The notes under the pieces are model-generated. The model had not been told where the DNA came from and did not search any database. It was given only the letters and a program-made list of their open reading frames with translations. Shown here in pieces: positions 18,815 through 29,607 of a stretch of DNA of 64,000 nucleotides. Positions within the stretch are counted from its first letter, which is position 1. Every line of letters starts with the position of its first letter. A program made the translations under genes and the position numbers. Source of the stretch: Ochrobactrum sp. CGA5 (GTDB taxonomy: Bacteria > Pseudomonadota > Alphaproteobacteria > Rhizobiales > Rhizobiaceae); NCBI RefSeq assembly GCF_006345815.1, contig NZ_VCIG01000001.1:1-64000 (forward strand), in the 5' to 3' direction.

Positions 18815-21619
18815 CTATGCTGCGGCCTGCGACGAGCGACCGTTTGTCTTGCTGCCATTTTCCCCGCTGAGAACACCAAGCAGCTTGCGCCTGATATTGC
18901 CCTGACGGGTGGCGTTTGAAATCTTATGGCCCACAAGGTCAGTCACATAAAAACTGTCGATCACCTTCTCGCCGAAGGTGGTGATATGAGCTGATGCAAT
19001 ATCCAGCGAAAGGTCGGAAATAAGTCCGGTCAGTTCTGAAAGCAAACCGGGCCGGTCCAGACCTTCCACTTCGACGACGGTAAATTTGTTGGAGAGTGTG
19101 TTGTTGATCTCGACGCGCGGTTCCACTTTGAAGGCTTTGGCGGCCTTCTTTGGCTTGGTACGCTTGGCCAGCACATCGGGTAGATGGGCCTTGCCGGACA
19201 AAACATCCTCAATGACCTTGCCGACACGTTCGGCGCGGCGACGTTCGTCGTCGTCAGTGTCGAACTCGCGGCTGATGAGAATGGTATCAAGTGCACGCCC
19301 GTCGCCAGTAGTGAAAATCTGCGCGTCGACAATGTTGGCGCCTGCCGCCGCGCAGGCACCAGTGATGATCGATAAAAGGCGCGGATGGTCAGGCGCAAGC
19401 ACCGTGATTTCCGTAACCGCCTCGAAAGTATGCGGTTTCGCCATGGTGGCCAGCGCTCGCTCATTCCGGTCGGCGTCGCGAATAAAATGGGCATGCCTGA
19501 CCTGATCTTCCAGACTGACTGTCAGGAAATAGTTGGTGTAATGGAGCGCGAGATAGGCGTCGCGCTTATCCTGCGGCCAGTCGGAAAGGCGTTCCGCCAG
19601 TGCCTCGCGCGCCTGATGGTCGCGATCGGCGCGGGACAATTCTGAAAACCCACCGGTCAGAACCAGTTCGGTTTCGTAGAAGAGCGTGCGCAGAAGCTGG
19701 CCCTTCCAGCCATTCCATACGCCGGGACCAACCGCCTTGATGTCGCAGACGGTCAGGATCAGAAGGAGCTTCAACCGCTCCATGGTCTGCACCGTGTCCG
19801 CGAAGTCGACGATGGTCTTGCGATCATTGAGATCACGCGACTGTGCCACCATGCTCATTGTCAGGTGTTCACGCACAAGCCACTCGACTGTCTCCGTTTC
19901 GGTAGGGGTAAGACCCAGCCGTGGCCCCAGCCTGCGGGCAATGCGCGCACCGGCTACGGAGTGATCCTCCGGGCGCCCCTTGGCGATGTCGTGCAAAAGC
20001 AGCGCCACATAAAGCAGGCTGCGGTCGCGTTTCACTGTCGTGATAAGGTGGTTTGAAAGCGGGTGCTCGCTTTCCAGTTCGCCATGCTCTATTTCCGACA
20101 GAACGGCGATGCAGCGCAAGAGATGCTCGTCCACCGTATAGTGGTGATACATGTTGAACTGCATCATGGCGACGATCTTGCCGAAGTCCGGAATGAATTT
20201 TCCGAGCACACCGGATTCGTTCATGCGGCGCAGAATGAGTTCGGGGTTGCGTGGCGAAGTCAGGATTTCGAGGAAAAGCTTGTTGGCTTCGGGATTTTCA
20301 CGCAGATCGGAATTGATGAGTTTCAGCGAGCGGGTGAGGCTCTGCATCGCTTCGGGGTGAAATTCCAGCCCGTGCTTGTCAGCCAGATGGAAGAGGCGAA
20401 TGATATTAATCGGATCCTCTTTGAAAACCTCCGGTCGTGCGATGTTGATACGGTGATTTTCCGAAACAAAATCGCCATCGGCAGAAAGCTTGCGCTTGCG
20501 TCGCGAGAACGTAAGGAAGATGCGATTGAAGCCCGGAACATGTTTTGCCTGCTGTTCCTCAAGCGCCGCGCTGATGATGCGGGTAAGGTCGCCCACATCC
20601 TTTGCAACGAGGAAGTAATGCTTCATGAACCGTTCGACATAGTTCTGGCCGGGATGCGCCGTATAACCAAGGCGTTGTGCGATTTCCGGCTGGATGTCGA
20701 AGGAAAGGCGTTCTTCTGCCTTCAACGTCGCGAAGTGCATATGGCAACGCACCGCCCAGAGAAAATCTTCTGCCTTGTTGAACAGCTTCAGCTCGCCGCG
20801 TGACAGAACACCGAGCTTGACCAGCTCTTCCTTTGTTTTGACGCGGTAAAAATATTTGGTGATCCAGAACAGCGTATGCAGGTCACGCTGGCCGCCCTTG
20901 CCTTCCTTGACATTGGGCTCCACCAGATAGCGGGTTTCGCCTGCCTTGCGGTGACGCTGGTCGCGCTCGGCGAGCTTGGCCTGAATGAATTCCGGGCCGG
21001 TATCCTTGACGATTTCCTCGTCGAAGCGGGTGACAAGCGTTTTGAATAGCTCGCGATTGCCAGTGAGAAACCGCGCATCGAGAATTGCCGTGCGGATCGT
21101 CATGTCTTCGCGCGAAAGCCGGATACACTCTTCGATATTGCGTGTAGAATGCCCGACTTTCAGGCCCATATCCCACAGCATGTAGAGCATATATTCTACG
21201 ACTTGCTCGCCCCAGGGGGTCTGCTTGTAAGGCAGGAGAAACAGAAGATCGATGTCCGATCCTGGCGCCAGTCCGCCGCGCCCATAACCGCCTACGGCGA
21301 CGATGGCCATGTTCTCGGCCTTCGACGGATTGATCATCGGATAGGCTTTCGTGGTGGCGAACTCGAACAGCGCCTCGATCAGCGTGTCCATAAGAAAGGA
21401 CAGGCGTTTGGCGCAAAGCGTGCCGCCGCCATCCTTCATCAGCATACTTTCCGCATTGGCGCGCCCGCGTATCAAAGCGTCCTTCAAAGCCTGAAGCACC
21501 ACTTTTCGCACGGTCGGACTGGTGTAGTTTTCGTCCGTGGAATCCGCCAGTTCGTGAAGCTTGCGGCTTAGCGTCTCGGGATTGACGATCTCTTCCAGCT
21601 TAAGGTCGTGTGCGCTCAT
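18815..21619 (-). CDS. glnD: PII uridylyltransferase/uridylyl-removing enzyme GlnD
   Basis: Nitrogen sensor of 934 residues that adds UMP to PII proteins when glutamine is low and removes it when glutamine is high. The nucleotidyltransferase motif is [19 protein letters not shown] (110-128) with its two metal-binding aspartates. The central HD domain shows [15 protein letters not shown]. Two C-terminal ACT domains (around [17 protein letters not shown] and [15 protein letters not shown]) bind glutamine. No truncation is seen. murJ follows 12 bases downstream. maeB lies upstream, separated by a terminator. Confidence 0.97.
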   Translation of the reverse strand: MSAHDLKLEEIVNPETLSRKLHELADSTDENYTSPTVRKVVLQALKDALIRGRANAESMLMKDGGGTLCAKRLSFLMDTLIEALFEFATTKAYPMINPSKAENMAIVAVGGYGRGGLAPGSDIDLLFLLPYKQTPWGEQVVEYMLYMLWDMGLKVGHSTRNIEECIRLSREDMTIRTAILDARFLTGNRELFKTLVTRFDEEIVKDTGPEFIQAKLAERDQRHRKAGETRYLVEPNVKEGKGGQRDLHTLFWITKYFYRVKTKEELVKLGVLSRGELKLFNKAEDFLWAVRCHMHFATLKAEERLSFDIQPEIAQRLGYTAHPGQNYVERFMKHYFLVAKDVGDLTRIISAALEEQQAKHVPGFNRIFLTFSRRKRKLSADGDFVSENHRINIARPEVFKEDPINIIRLFHLADKHGLEFHPEAMQSLTRSLKLINSDLRENPEANKLFLEILTSPRNPELILRRMNESGVLGKFIPDFGKIVAMMQFNMYHHYTVDEHLLRCIAVLSEIEHGELESEHPLSNHLITTVKRDRSLLYVALLLHDIAKGRPEDHSVAGARIARRLGPRLGLTPTETETVEWLVREHLTMSMVAQSRDLNDRKTIVDFADTVQTMERLKLLLILTVCDIKAVGPGVWNGWKGQLLRTLFYETELVLTGGFSELSRADRDHQAREALAERLSDWPQDKRDAYLALHYTNYFLTVSLEDQVRHAHFIRDADRNERALATMAKPHTFEAVTEITVLAPDHPRLLSIITGACAAAGANIVDAQIFTTGDGRALDTILISREFDTDDDERRRAERVGKVIEDVLSGKAHLPDVLAKRTKPKKAAKAFKVEPRVEINNTLSNKFTVVEVEGLDRPGLLSELTGLISDLSLDIASAHITTFGEKVIDSFYVTDLVGHKISNATRQGNIRRKLLGVLSGENGSKTNGRSSQAAA

Positions 21620-21706
21620 GCGGCATGTAGATCCGGTTTGCGGAGAAAAGGATATGGACGATGGCTATCCTATAGCCGCTTTTATGGATGATGAATATCC
21701 AAAAGC

Positions 21707-21731
21707 AAAGGCCGGGGAAAACCCGGCCTTT
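21707..21731 (-). terminator. maeB terminator
   Basis: AAAGGCCGGG (21707-21716) and CCCGGCCTTT (21722-21731) form a perfect 10-bp stem with a 5-base loop. Read leftward it follows the maeB stop by about 22 bases and is followed by GCTTTTGG. Confidence 0.85.
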
Positions 21732-21752
21732 GTATTACTCTTCTCTGACTTT

Positions 21753-24047
21753 TCAGTTCGTTGCATTATAGGCGGTAATTGCCGCCATGTTGACGATGTC
21801 GGAATCCTTGGCGCCGATGGTGACGATCTGGGCTGGTTTGTCGAGGCCGACGAGCAACGGGCCGATGATCGTTGCGCCACCCAGCTCCTGCAGCATGTCG
21901 GCGGCAATCGAGGCCGAGTGATTGTCGGGCGTGACGATCACATTGGCCGGGCCCGAGAGGCGGATGAACGGATATTGCTCCATCAACTTCGGGTTCAGTG
22001 CCACATCGGCGCTCATCTCGCCGTCAAACTCGAAATCGACATGGCGTGTGGAAAGGATGCGAACGGCCTCCTGAATGCGTGCTGACCGCTCGCCGCCCAT
22101 ATGGCCGAAAGTCGAGAAGGCGGTCAGTGCGACACGCGGCACATAACCCATGCGGCGTGCCATGCCCGCAGCCTCAACCGCGATATCCGCCAGTTCGGCT
22201 GCGGATGGCATTTCATGAACGGCGGTATCGGCGATGAACACCGTGCGTCCGCGGCAAAGCGCGATGGAAACACCAACCATGCGATGGCCCGGCTTGGAAT
22301 CGATCACACGACGCACGTCGTCCAGACCCGTGGCGTAATTGCGGGTCACGCCTGTGACCATGCCGTCGGCATCGCCAAGCGCTACCATGCAGGCCGCGAA
22401 ATGATTGCGGTCATTGTTAATGAGGCGATGGCAATCGCGCGTCAGATAGCCCTTGCGCTGGAGTTTCTCGTAGAGATAGTCGGCATAGGCGGCATTACGG
22501 CTCGACAGGCGTGCATTGATGATTTCGATGCCGGGACGGTCGAGGTCGAGACCGGCAGCCTTCGCCGTATCCTTTACCCGTTCCTCGCGGCCAACCAGAA
22601 TTGCGGTGCCGAGCCCCTGATTGACGTAGGAAACGGCAGCGCGCATTACCTGTTCTTCTTCGCCTTCGGCAAAGACGATACGCTTCGGCTGGCGGCGGAC
22701 ACGCTCATAGATGCCGCGCAGGGTCGAGGCAATCGGATCGCGACGGGCTGACAGTTCGCGCTTGTAGCCTTCGATGTCGGCGATGGCGCGTCCGGCAACG
22801 CCCGTTTCCATTGCTGCCTTGGCCACGGCAGCAGAGACCGATGCCAGAAGGCGTGGATCGAAAGGCACTGGAATGATGTAGTTCTGGCCAAAACGCGGAC
22901 GGCTGCCCTGATAGGCGGCGACCACATCGTCTGGCACGTCTTCGCGGGCAAGCTCGGCCAGGGCGTTGACAGCTGCGATTTTCATCACATCGTTAATCGT
23001 GGTCGCGCGAACATCGAGTGCACCGCGGAAGATGTAGGGGAAACCAAGTACATTATTGACCTGGTTCGGATAATCCGAGCGACCGGTTGCAACAATAGCA
23101 TCATCGCGGATGCGCGCCACTTCTTCAGGCGTTACTTCGGGATCGGGATTGGCCATGGCGAAGATGATGGGGTTCGGTGCCATGGAACGAACCATCTCTT
23201 CCGTGAAGGCACCTTTGGCCGAAAGGCCGAACACAACATCCGCGCCGTTCATGGCATCTGCGAGGGACCGTTTGTCGGTCTTCACTGCGTGGGCGGACTT
23301 CCACTGGTTCATGCCTTCTTCGCGGCCCTGATAGACGACGCCCTTGGTGTCGCAGAGGATGACGTTATCCGAGGCAAAACCCATAGCCTTGATGAGTTCG
23401 ATGCAGGCAATGCCCGCTGAGCCTGCGCCATTGCAGACGAGCTTGGTGGTCTTCATGTCACGGCCGGTCAGATGCAATGCATTGATAAGGCCGGCAGCGG
23501 CAATGATCGCCGTTCCATGCTGATCGTCATGGAAGACCGGAATGTCCATCAGTTCGCGGAGACGCTGCTCGATGATAAAGCAGTCGGGTGCTTTGATATC
23601 TTCCAGATTGATACCGCCAAACGATGGTCCGAGATAGCGTACCGCATTGATGAAAGCGTCAATGTCAGTCGTATCGATCTCAAGATCGATGGAGTCGACA
23701 TCTGCAAAGCGCTTGAACAGCACCGCCTTGCCTTCCATCACCGGCTTGGAGGCGAGCGCGCCCAGATTGCCGAGTCCCAGAATGGCGGTGCCGTTCGAGA
23801 TGACCGCGACCAGATTACCCTTGGCAGTATAGTCATAGGCGCGGGCAGCGTCTTCGGCGATGGCCTTCACCGGAACGGCGACGCCCGGCGAATAGGCGAG
23901 CGACAGATCGCGCTGGGTGGTCATAGGCTTGGTGGGGTTGATCTCCAGCTTGCCGGGACGACCCTGCGCGTGAAAGTCTAGCGCTTCCTTCTCACTGGCT
24001 GTGGGTGCGCGTTCTGATGTGTTGCCCTTCGGCGTCGAGGCTGGCAT
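21753..24047 (-). CDS. maeB: NADP-dependent malic enzyme with C-terminal phosphotransacetylase-like domain
   Basis: Large malic enzyme of 764 residues that decarboxylates malate to pyruvate and makes NADPH. The N-terminal part has the malic domain (LAYSPGVAVPVKAIAED, then ISNGTAILGLGNLGALASKPVMEGK) and the NAD(P)-binding domain (VCNGAGSAGIACIELIKAMG). From about residue 440 a phosphate acetyltransferase-like domain follows (RIVFAEGEEEQVMRAA); in relatives it is regulatory rather than catalytic. GGAGG lies directly before ATG 24047, favouring it over the longer reading from 24098. It ends at a strong terminator. Confidence 0.96.
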   Translation of the reverse strand: MPASTPKGNTSERAPTASEKEALDFHAQGRPGKLEINPTKPMTTQRDLSLAYSPGVAVPVKAIAEDAARAYDYTAKGNLVAVISNGTAILGLGNLGALASKPVMEGKAVLFKRFADVDSIDLEIDTTDIDAFINAVRYLGPSFGGINLEDIKAPDCFIIEQRLRELMDIPVFHDDQHGTAIIAAAGLINALHLTGRDMKTTKLVCNGAGSAGIACIELIKAMGFASDNVILCDTKGVVYQGREEGMNQWKSAHAVKTDKRSLADAMNGADVVFGLSAKGAFTEEMVRSMAPNPIIFAMANPDPEVTPEEVARIRDDAIVATGRSDYPNQVNNVLGFPYIFRGALDVRATTINDVMKIAAVNALAELAREDVPDDVVAAYQGSRPRFGQNYIIPVPFDPRLLASVSAAVAKAAMETGVAGRAIADIEGYKRELSARRDPIASTLRGIYERVRRQPKRIVFAEGEEEQVMRAAVSYVNQGLGTAILVGREERVKDTAKAAGLDLDRPGIEIINARLSSRNAAYADYLYEKLQRKGYLTRDCHRLINNDRNHFAACMVALGDADGMVTGVTRNYATGLDDVRRVIDSKPGHRMVGVSIALCRGRTVFIADTAVHEMPSAAELADIAVEAAGMARRMGYVPRVALTAFSTFGHMGGERSARIQEAVRILSTRHVDFEFDGEMSADVALNPKLMEQYPFIRLSGPANVIVTPDNHSASIAADMLQELGGATIIGPLLVGLDKPAQIVTIGAKDSDIVNMAAITAYNATN

Positions 24048-24202
24048 GTTCCCTCCGGTTTCATCTGCGGGAGAACCTCGATAGCGCCAGTCACGCATCG
24101 TGTAAACAGCGCTTAAGGGAATAGATATTCATCCAAAAACGATGGAATACGAAATTTTATGACTTTGGCGTTGTTTGCCAGGCAATAAATGAAGGTTTAC
24201 CG

Positions 24203-26935
24203 ATGGAAGCGAAGGCGAGCGAGAATATGTTGGAAGCGGAAGAAGAGACCGCCGAGGCAGCGCCCGTTCGCCTGACGCCCATGATGGAACAATACATCGA
24301 GATCAAAGCGGCGAATGTCGATTCGCTGCTCTTCTACCGTATGGGCGATTTTTACGAATTGTTCTTTGATGACGCAGTGGAAGCCTCTGCGGCGCTGGGC
24401 ATCACGCTCACCAAGCGCGGCAAGCATCTGGGTGAGGATATTCCCATGTGCGGCGTGCCAGTCCATGCTGCCGACGATTATTTGCAGAAGCTGATCGCCA
24501 AGGGATATCGTGTCGCGGTCTGTGAACAGGTGGAAGATCCGGCAGAGGCAAAGAAGCGCGGTTCCAAATCTGTGGTGAAGCGTGATGTGATCCGTCTCGT
24601 CACGCCGGGCACGCTGACCGAAGAAAAGCTGCTGGACCCATCCGAAGCCAATTTCCTGATGGCGATGGGGCGCACGCGCGGCGACGGTGCGCTGGCGCTT
24701 GCCTGGATCGATATTTCGACCGGAACCTTCCGCGTGGCGGAAACCGCGCCGGACCGGCTTTTCGCTGATGTGATGCGGGTAGACCCACGCGAACTGGTCG
24801 TGGCCGACAGTGCTTTCCATGATGAGCAACTACGCCCGGTTTTTGATCTGGTTGGCAAGGTAGTAACGACGCAACCGGCGACCCTCTTCGATAGCGCCGC
24901 CGCTGAGGCGCGCATCCAGCGCTATTTCAACGTTGCGACTTTGGATGGTTTCGGCCAGTTCAGCCGCTCTGAACTTTCAGCCATTTCCGGGGTGATCGCC
25001 TATATCGAAAAGACGCAGATTTCCGAGCGTCCGCCCTTGATGCGTCCTGAACGCGAACATGAGGGCGGCACGCTTTTCATCGATCCGGCCACACGCGCCA
25101 GTCTGGAGCTTGCCCGCACCATGTCGGGCAATCGCGATGGCAGTTTGCTGAAGGCTGTTGATCGCACGGTGACGAATGGCGGTGCACGGCTTCTTGCTGA
25201 GCGCCTGACCGCGCCGCTGACCAGTCCAAAGGAAATTGCGCTACGGCTTGATTCCGTTTCCTGGTTCCTGAGCGAGCAGTCGCTCTGCGAAGCGATGCGC
25301 GCGGAATTGAAAGGCGTACCGGACATGCCGCGCGGACTCTCGCGCCTTGCCGTTGGGCGCGGCGGCCCACGTGATCTGGGTAGCCTCGCCCGAGGTTTCG
25401 AGGCTGCGCATGTCATTGCGGGTCTGCTGGAAAATGCATTGCTGCCAGACGAACTGGCGCAGGCCCGTGATGCCGTCAGCGCCATGCCCGCCATCTTTAC
25501 CGCTCACCTCGACCGGGCCTTGGCCGATGAATTGCCGCTTCTCAAGCGCGACGGCGGTTTTGTTCGCGCGGGCTATAATTCCGAACTTGATGAAATGCGG
25601 GCCTTGCGTGACCAGTCACGCCGGGTGATCGCCGGTTTGCAGGCCAATTATATTGAAGAGACCGGTATCAAATCGCTGAAGATCAAGCATAACAACGTGC
25701 TTGGTTATTTCATCGAGGTGACGGCCAATAATGCCGGGGCGATGACGGATACGGATGAAGCCAAGGGTCGGTTCATCCATCGCCAGACCATGGCCAATGC
25801 CATGCGCTTCACCACGACCGAACTGGCGGAACTTGAAAGCAAGATCGCCAATGCCGCCGACCGCGCATTGTCCATCGAGCTTGCCGTGTTCGAGGAACTG
25901 ACGGCGGAAGCAGTTTCTCATGCCGACAGTATTCGTGCCGCTGCATCGGCGCTTGCGGTTTTCGACGTCTCGGCAGCGCTTGCCGTGCTGGCGGAGGAGC
26001 AGGGCTACTGCCGCCCGCAGGTCGACGACAGCCTGTCCTTCAACATTGTTGCGGGGCGTCATCCGGTCGTCGAGCAGGCCCTGCGACGTCAGGCAGCCAA
26101 TCCGTTTGTCGCCAATGATTGCGATCTCTCGCCGCAGACGGATGGCGGGAATGGCGCTATCTGGCTACTGACGGGGCCGAACATGGGCGGCAAATCGACC
26201 TTCCTGCGCCAGAATGCTCTGATTGCAATCATGGCACAGATGGGGTCCTTCGTGCCCGCTGGTTCTGCGAAGATAGGTGTCGTGGACCGGCTGTTCAGCC
26301 GCGTCGGCGCTTCGGACGATCTCGCCCGTGGGCGCTCGACTTTTATGGTTGAGATGGTGGAAACGGCTGCGATTCTTAATCAGGCGAGCGAGCGCTCGCT
26401 GGTGATTCTTGACGAGATCGGGCGTGGTACAGCCACTTTCGACGGACTGTCCATTGCCTGGGCAGCGGTCGAATATCTCCATGAGAAGAACCGTTGCCGG
26501 GCTTTGTTTGCTACACATTTCCACGAAATGACGGCACTTTCGGAAAAGCTTGAGCGGCTTTCCAATGTCACCATGCGCGTCAAGGAATGGGACAATGATG
26601 TCGTCTTCCTGCATGAAGTGGCAAAGGGAGCGGCCGATCGTTCCTATGGTGTGCAGGTGGCGCGTCTGGCCGGGTTGCCGGAAGCAGTGGTCAATCGCGC
26701 GCGCGATGTTCTGCACCAACTGGAGGCGGGTGAAACCTCAGGCAAGGCGGACAAGCTGATCGATGACTTGCCGCTGTTCTCAGCCGTCTTGCAGCAGGAA
26801 AAGCCAAAGCTGCAGGTTCAGATGAAAGACAGCGAACTGGCGAAGGCTATCACTGCTATCAGTCCTGACGAATTGACGCCGCGAGAAGCGCTTGACCTGA
26901 TCTATAGGTTGAAGGAATTGGCCGGAAAGGCGTGA
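24203..26935 (+). CDS. mutS: DNA mismatch repair protein MutS
   Basis: Mismatch-recognition ATPase of 910 residues. The mismatch-stacking motif is F50-Y51-E52 in [10 protein letters not shown]. Walker A is [13 protein letters not shown] near residue 657, the Walker B region is [18 protein letters not shown], and an HTH-like C terminus follows. The N-terminal 20 residues are an acidic, alanine-rich extension. It is divergent from maeB. The reading frame is intact, so mismatch repair should not be impaired here. An intergenic palindrome follows the stop. Confidence 0.98.
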   Translation: MEAKASENMLEAEEETAEAAPVRLTPMMEQYIEIKAANVDSLLFYRMGDFYELFFDDAVEASAALGITLTKRGKHLGEDIPMCGVPVHAADDYLQKLIAKGYRVAVCEQVEDPAEAKKRGSKSVVKRDVIRLVTPGTLTEEKLLDPSEANFLMAMGRTRGDGALALAWIDISTGTFRVAETAPDRLFADVMRVDPRELVVADSAFHDEQLRPVFDLVGKVVTTQPATLFDSAAAEARIQRYFNVATLDGFGQFSRSELSAISGVIAYIEKTQISERPPLMRPEREHEGGTLFIDPATRASLELARTMSGNRDGSLLKAVDRTVTNGGARLLAERLTAPLTSPKEIALRLDSVSWFLSEQSLCEAMRAELKGVPDMPRGLSRLAVGRGGPRDLGSLARGFEAAHVIAGLLENALLPDELAQARDAVSAMPAIFTAHLDRALADELPLLKRDGGFVRAGYNSELDEMRALRDQSRRVIAGLQANYIEETGIKSLKIKHNNVLGYFIEVTANNAGAMTDTDEAKGRFIHRQTMANAMRFTTTELAELESKIANAADRALSIELAVFEELTAEAVSHADSIRAAASALAVFDVSAALAVLAEEQGYCRPQVDDSLSFNIVAGRHPVVEQALRRQAANPFVANDCDLSPQTDGGNGAIWLLTGPNMGGKSTFLRQNALIAIMAQMGSFVPAGSAKIGVVDRLFSRVGASDDLARGRSTFMVEMVETAAILNQASERSLVILDEIGRGTATFDGLSIAWAAVEYLHEKNRCRALFATHFHEMTALSEKLERLSNVTMRVKEWDNDVVFLHEVAKGAADRSYGVQVARLAGLPEAVVNRARDVLHQLEAGETSGKADKLIDDLPLFSAVLQQEKPKLQVQMKDSELAKAITAISPDELTPREALDLIYRLKELAGKA

Positions 26936-26944
26936 TCGTAGTTT

Positions 26945-27070
26945 CTGGACCCTCGTCCATCGAGGCTTCGCCCTCAGGGGATGGCGTTGGCTGATCTTGC
27001 GCACGTTACCCGCAGCGATTTCCCCTCATCCTGAGAAGGCCGAAGAGCTATGTCAGGATGAGGGGAAAAG
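26945..27070. repeat. Intergenic palindromic repeat with 16-bp stem
   Basis: TTTCCCCTCATCCTGA (27019-27034) pairs perfectly with TCAGGATGAGGGGAAA (27053-27068) around an 18-base loop. The preceding segment (CCCTCGTCCATCGAGGC, CCCTCAGGGG) contains further self-complementary pieces. CCCTCATCCTGAG-type blocks resemble mosaic repeats in other Rhizobiales. Lying between the convergent mutS and olsB stops, the hairpin may also end transcription of both. Confidence 0.7.
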
Positions 27071-27076
27071 AGCTGG

Positions 27077-27970
27077 TTATACAAACCTGTTTGCTTCAGC
27101 ACCGTAATAGGTGATGTAGCGGCTGGAAATGCGCTCAATGGGCAGAATGATGAAAACATCGGTCGTGCCGAATGCTTCGTCGATCACTGCGCCGTCCCCG
27201 ATCATTGCGCCAAGGCGCAGGTATCCCTTCACCAAAGGCGGCATTGAGAATAGTGCAACCTTGTTGTTGATCGCCTCCTTAGGCATCAGATCCATGGCCT
27301 GATAACGATGGGGCAGGGCACGAACGTCCCAGTCGTCAGTGGCGCGGCAGTTGTGATGGAGGAACGACAGGCCGAGCGCATGAGCTGCGGGCACAGCACC
27401 GTGAAATGAAGCGCAGCCGAACATCACGTCGATGGAATGGCGACGACAATAGGCCCAGGCGCCTTGCCAAAGAAGCTCGACAGTGCGCTTGGAGCGGTAT
27501 TCCGACTTCACGCAGGAGCGTCCCAGTTCAAGCAGACGGAGATCGGGGCGCGAAAGGGCCAGACGCTGCACATCAAATTCGTCGGCAGAATAGAAGCCGA
27601 GCGCCCGTTCAGCCTGATCGCTGCGCATCAGACGATAGGTGCCAACAATCTGCTGGTGCTCTGGCACGGGCAGGGCGGTGTCGTAAACAAGCAGATGATC
27701 GCAAATAGCGTCGAAGCGGTCGGCGTCGCGAAGCTCTACAGCTTCGATGTTTTCCCGGCGTGCGCCCATTTCATCGAAGAAGACGCGGAAACGCAATTCC
27801 TGCGCGGCCTCTATAGCTTCGCGCGAGTTTGCAAGCCGTACTTCCAGCGATCCGATACGCCCCAGAACAATGGGGTCGCCGTTGGACGCGAACAGCGCCT
27901 GTTGTGCTTCTAAGCCTGACATGACCGTATCATCAATGATTTGCTGGTCCATTCCAAGCAGTACTGTCAT
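27077..27970 (-). CDS. olsB: L-ornithine N-alpha-acyltransferase OlsB
   Basis: 297-residue GNAT-like acyltransferase that transfers a 3-hydroxyacyl chain from acyl carrier protein to ornithine, the first step to ornithine lipid. Typical features are LRFRVFFDEMGAR near residue 60, DRFDAICDHLLVYD, LELGRSCVKSEYRSKRTVELLWQG, and a C-terminal PPLVKGYLRLGA with GDGAVIDEAFGTTDVFIILP. It is named by likeness to the rhizobial and Brucella OlsB family. The partner O-acyltransferase olsA is not beside it, unlike in Sinorhizobium. It is convergent with mutS. A possible PhoB-like repeat lies upstream. Confidence 0.88.
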   Translation of the reverse strand: MTVLLGMDQQIIDDTVMSGLEAQQALFASNGDPIVLGRIGSLEVRLANSREAIEAAQELRFRVFFDEMGARRENIEAVELRDADRFDAICDHLLVYDTALPVPEHQQIVGTYRLMRSDQAERALGFYSADEFDVQRLALSRPDLRLLELGRSCVKSEYRSKRTVELLWQGAWAYCRRHSIDVMFGCASFHGAVPAAHALGLSFLHHNCRATDDWDVRALPHRYQAMDLMPKEAINNKVALFSMPPLVKGYLRLGAMIGDGAVIDEAFGTTDVFIILPIERISSRYITYYGAEANRFV

Positions 27971-28136
27971 GATGATGGCTCCTGATTTGTCTAGTCACGT
28001 ATTCCTGAACGGCTTTCCCACTGATATTTCAGCAAGAACTGACCAATTCCAATCCTCGTTCAGTCGATTGCGCGGACAGGGTGTCCAGTTCGACCGAAGC
28101 AGTACAGATTCAGTGCTACGCGACGATGACAGAAGC

Positions 28137-28154
28137 ATGTCACCAATGTGTCAA
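28137..28154. promoter_or_regulatory. Possible PHO-box-like direct repeat upstream of olsB
   Basis: TGTCA occurs at 28138-28142 and again at 28149-28153, an 11-base period as in PhoB sites (CTGTCAT-N4-CTGTCAT). It lies about 170 bases upstream of the olsB start but points away from olsB. Phosphate starvation controls olsB in Sinorhizobium. Two half-matches in the opposite orientation are weak evidence. Confidence 0.25.
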
Positions 28155-28180
28155 TTCGGATGACTGGACCTTATCCCCTT

Positions 28181-28202
28181 CAAAAAGCTCTTAATTTAAG
28201 AG
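28181..28202 (-). terminator. AT-rich hairpin after lspA
   Basis: CTCTTAA (28188-28194) and TTAAGAG (28196-28202) are perfectly complementary. Read leftward the hairpin is followed by CTTTTTG. It lies 41 bases past the lspA stop and is the likely end of the RNA methyltransferase-lspA transcript. The stem is AT-rich, so it may be leaky, or it could instead be a protein-binding palindrome. Confidence 0.5.
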
Positions 28203-28243
28203 GTCAAGTTATGCGAAAGGTAGAAACTGTTCAACCCGGCGGG

Positions 28244-28726
28244 TTAGCGGGCAGCCCGTTCGCGCCGCCAGCCAAGGAATTCCTCTAGAATTATAAGGCC
28301 CGCACCGATTGTTATGAACGTGTCGGCGAGGTTGAAAACCGCGAATGACCAGGTCGGCAGGTGGAACAGAATATAATCCACGACGTAACCGTGCATTATG
28401 CGGTCGATAAGATTGCCGATGGCGCCGCCGACAACCAGCGCAAACCCGTAGCGCGCAAAGATTCGGTCCGGCGCGTTGGTCCACCACAGATAGAGCACGA
28501 ACAAAATGACTGCAGCGGTGATTGCAACCAGTCCCCAGTCGTGCAGCCATGCCAGCATGGAAAAAGCGATGCCTTCATTGTGCGTGCGAAACAAAGCCAG
28601 GAACGGCAGCAAGTCGATCTGCTGGCCGTAGCCCATCCGTGTTTCCACCAGATGCTTGACACCCTGATCGATCAACACCGTAAGAACGACAACGAGAAGT
28701 GAGGACCAGATCGCGTGCCGCTTCAT
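28244..28726 (-). CDS. lspA: Lipoprotein signal peptidase (signal peptidase II)
   Basis: 160-residue inner-membrane aspartyl protease that removes signal peptides from prolipoproteins after lipidation. Four hydrophobic segments are present (about 8-22, 64-82, 95-112 and 128-150). The catalytic aspartates are expected at Asp117 (GYVVDYI) and Asp135 (FNLADTFI), with the conserved [10 protein letters not shown] before them. Its ATG overlaps the stop of the upstream RNA methyltransferase gene (ATGA), so translation is coupled. A hairpin follows. Confidence 0.96.
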   Translation of the reverse strand: MKRHAIWSSLLVVVLTVLIDQGVKHLVETRMGYGQQIDLLPFLALFRTHNEGIAFSMLAWLHDWGLVAITAAVILFVLYLWWTNAPDRIFARYGFALVVGGAIGNLIDRIMHGYVVDYILFHLPTWSFAVFNLADTFITIGAGLIILEEFLGWRRERAAR

Positions 28727-29607
28727 CCGTGTGTCCTTTCATCAAGCATCAATGCGTCGCGACGAATTTCGTAGAGCATGACACCGGTGGCAATTGCGAG
28801 ATTGAGAGAATCCGCACGACCGGCCTGCGGAATACGGGCGAGCTTGTCGCAAGTTTCGGCGAGACTGTCCGGTAACCCTTGCTGTTCGTTGCCCATCATC
28901 AGCATGACCGGTTTGTTGGCATAGGGGATGGTGCGATAGTCAACGGCACCCTTCAGATGAGTGCCGACGACGAGACCGGAAAAGCCTTTGCGCCAATTGA
29001 GGAAATCGGCTTCCGTCGCTTTGTAGAGCGGCATGGAAAAGACAGAGCCCATCGTGGCACGCACGGTTTCCAACGAATAGGGATCGGTGGTGTCGCCGAT
29101 CAGAATAACGCCCTTGGCACCGACCGCATCGGCGGTACGGATGACGGTGCCCAGATTACCGGGGTCGCGTACACGGTCCAACGCAATATAAACGTCGTTG
29201 TTCTTCGGCTTGAGGCTCGCAAGCGGGCGATACTGCTGTTCGAAAACGCCGACAACCATTTGCGGATTGTCGCGGCGGGTTATCGCGGAAATGACCTTCT
29301 CGGTTACTTCAAGCACCAGGCCGCCTTTGGCGAAGGTGCGGGCTGCAACCTGCTCAACCATTTTGTTACCCTTGCCGGACTTGGCGAAGACAAGCGTCTT
29401 GATACGCCAGTCCTGTTCCAGTGCGTCGATGACCAACTTCAACCCTTCGGCGAGAAAGACCCCCTGCTGGTCACGGAATTTTTTCAGAGCCAGCGAGCGG
29501 AGATCTTTCACAATAGGGTTGGTCAGGCTGGTGACCTCCTTCACCTGACCTACCTTGGAATATTCGGCGCGAGAGCCGCCTTTGGAAAAATCGTCGTCAC
29601 GGCTCAT
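28723..29607 (-). CDS. TrmH/SpoU family RNA 2'-O-methyltransferase
   Basis: SPOUT-class methyltransferase of 294 residues, probably acting on 23S rRNA. It has an N-terminal substrate-binding domain ([15 protein letters not shown]) and the three SPOUT motifs: [24 protein letters not shown] and [22 protein letters not shown]. The target nucleotide cannot be fixed from sequence. ATG 29607 overlaps the upstream gene's stop (ATGA), favouring it over 29619. It is the middle gene of a coupled trio ending in lspA. Confidence 0.92.
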   Translation of the reverse strand: MSRDDDFSKGGSRAEYSKVGQVKEVTSLTNPIVKDLRSLALKKFRDQQGVFLAEGLKLVIDALEQDWRIKTLVFAKSGKGNKMVEQVAARTFAKGGLVLEVTEKVISAITRRDNPQMVVGVFEQQYRPLASLKPKNNDVYIALDRVRDPGNLGTVIRTADAVGAKGVILIGDTTDPYSLETVRATMGSVFSMPLYKATEADFLNWRKGFSGLVVGTHLKGAVDYRTIPYANKPVMLMMGNEQQGLPDSLAETCDKLARIPQAGRADSLNLAIATGVMLYEIRRDALMLDERTHG

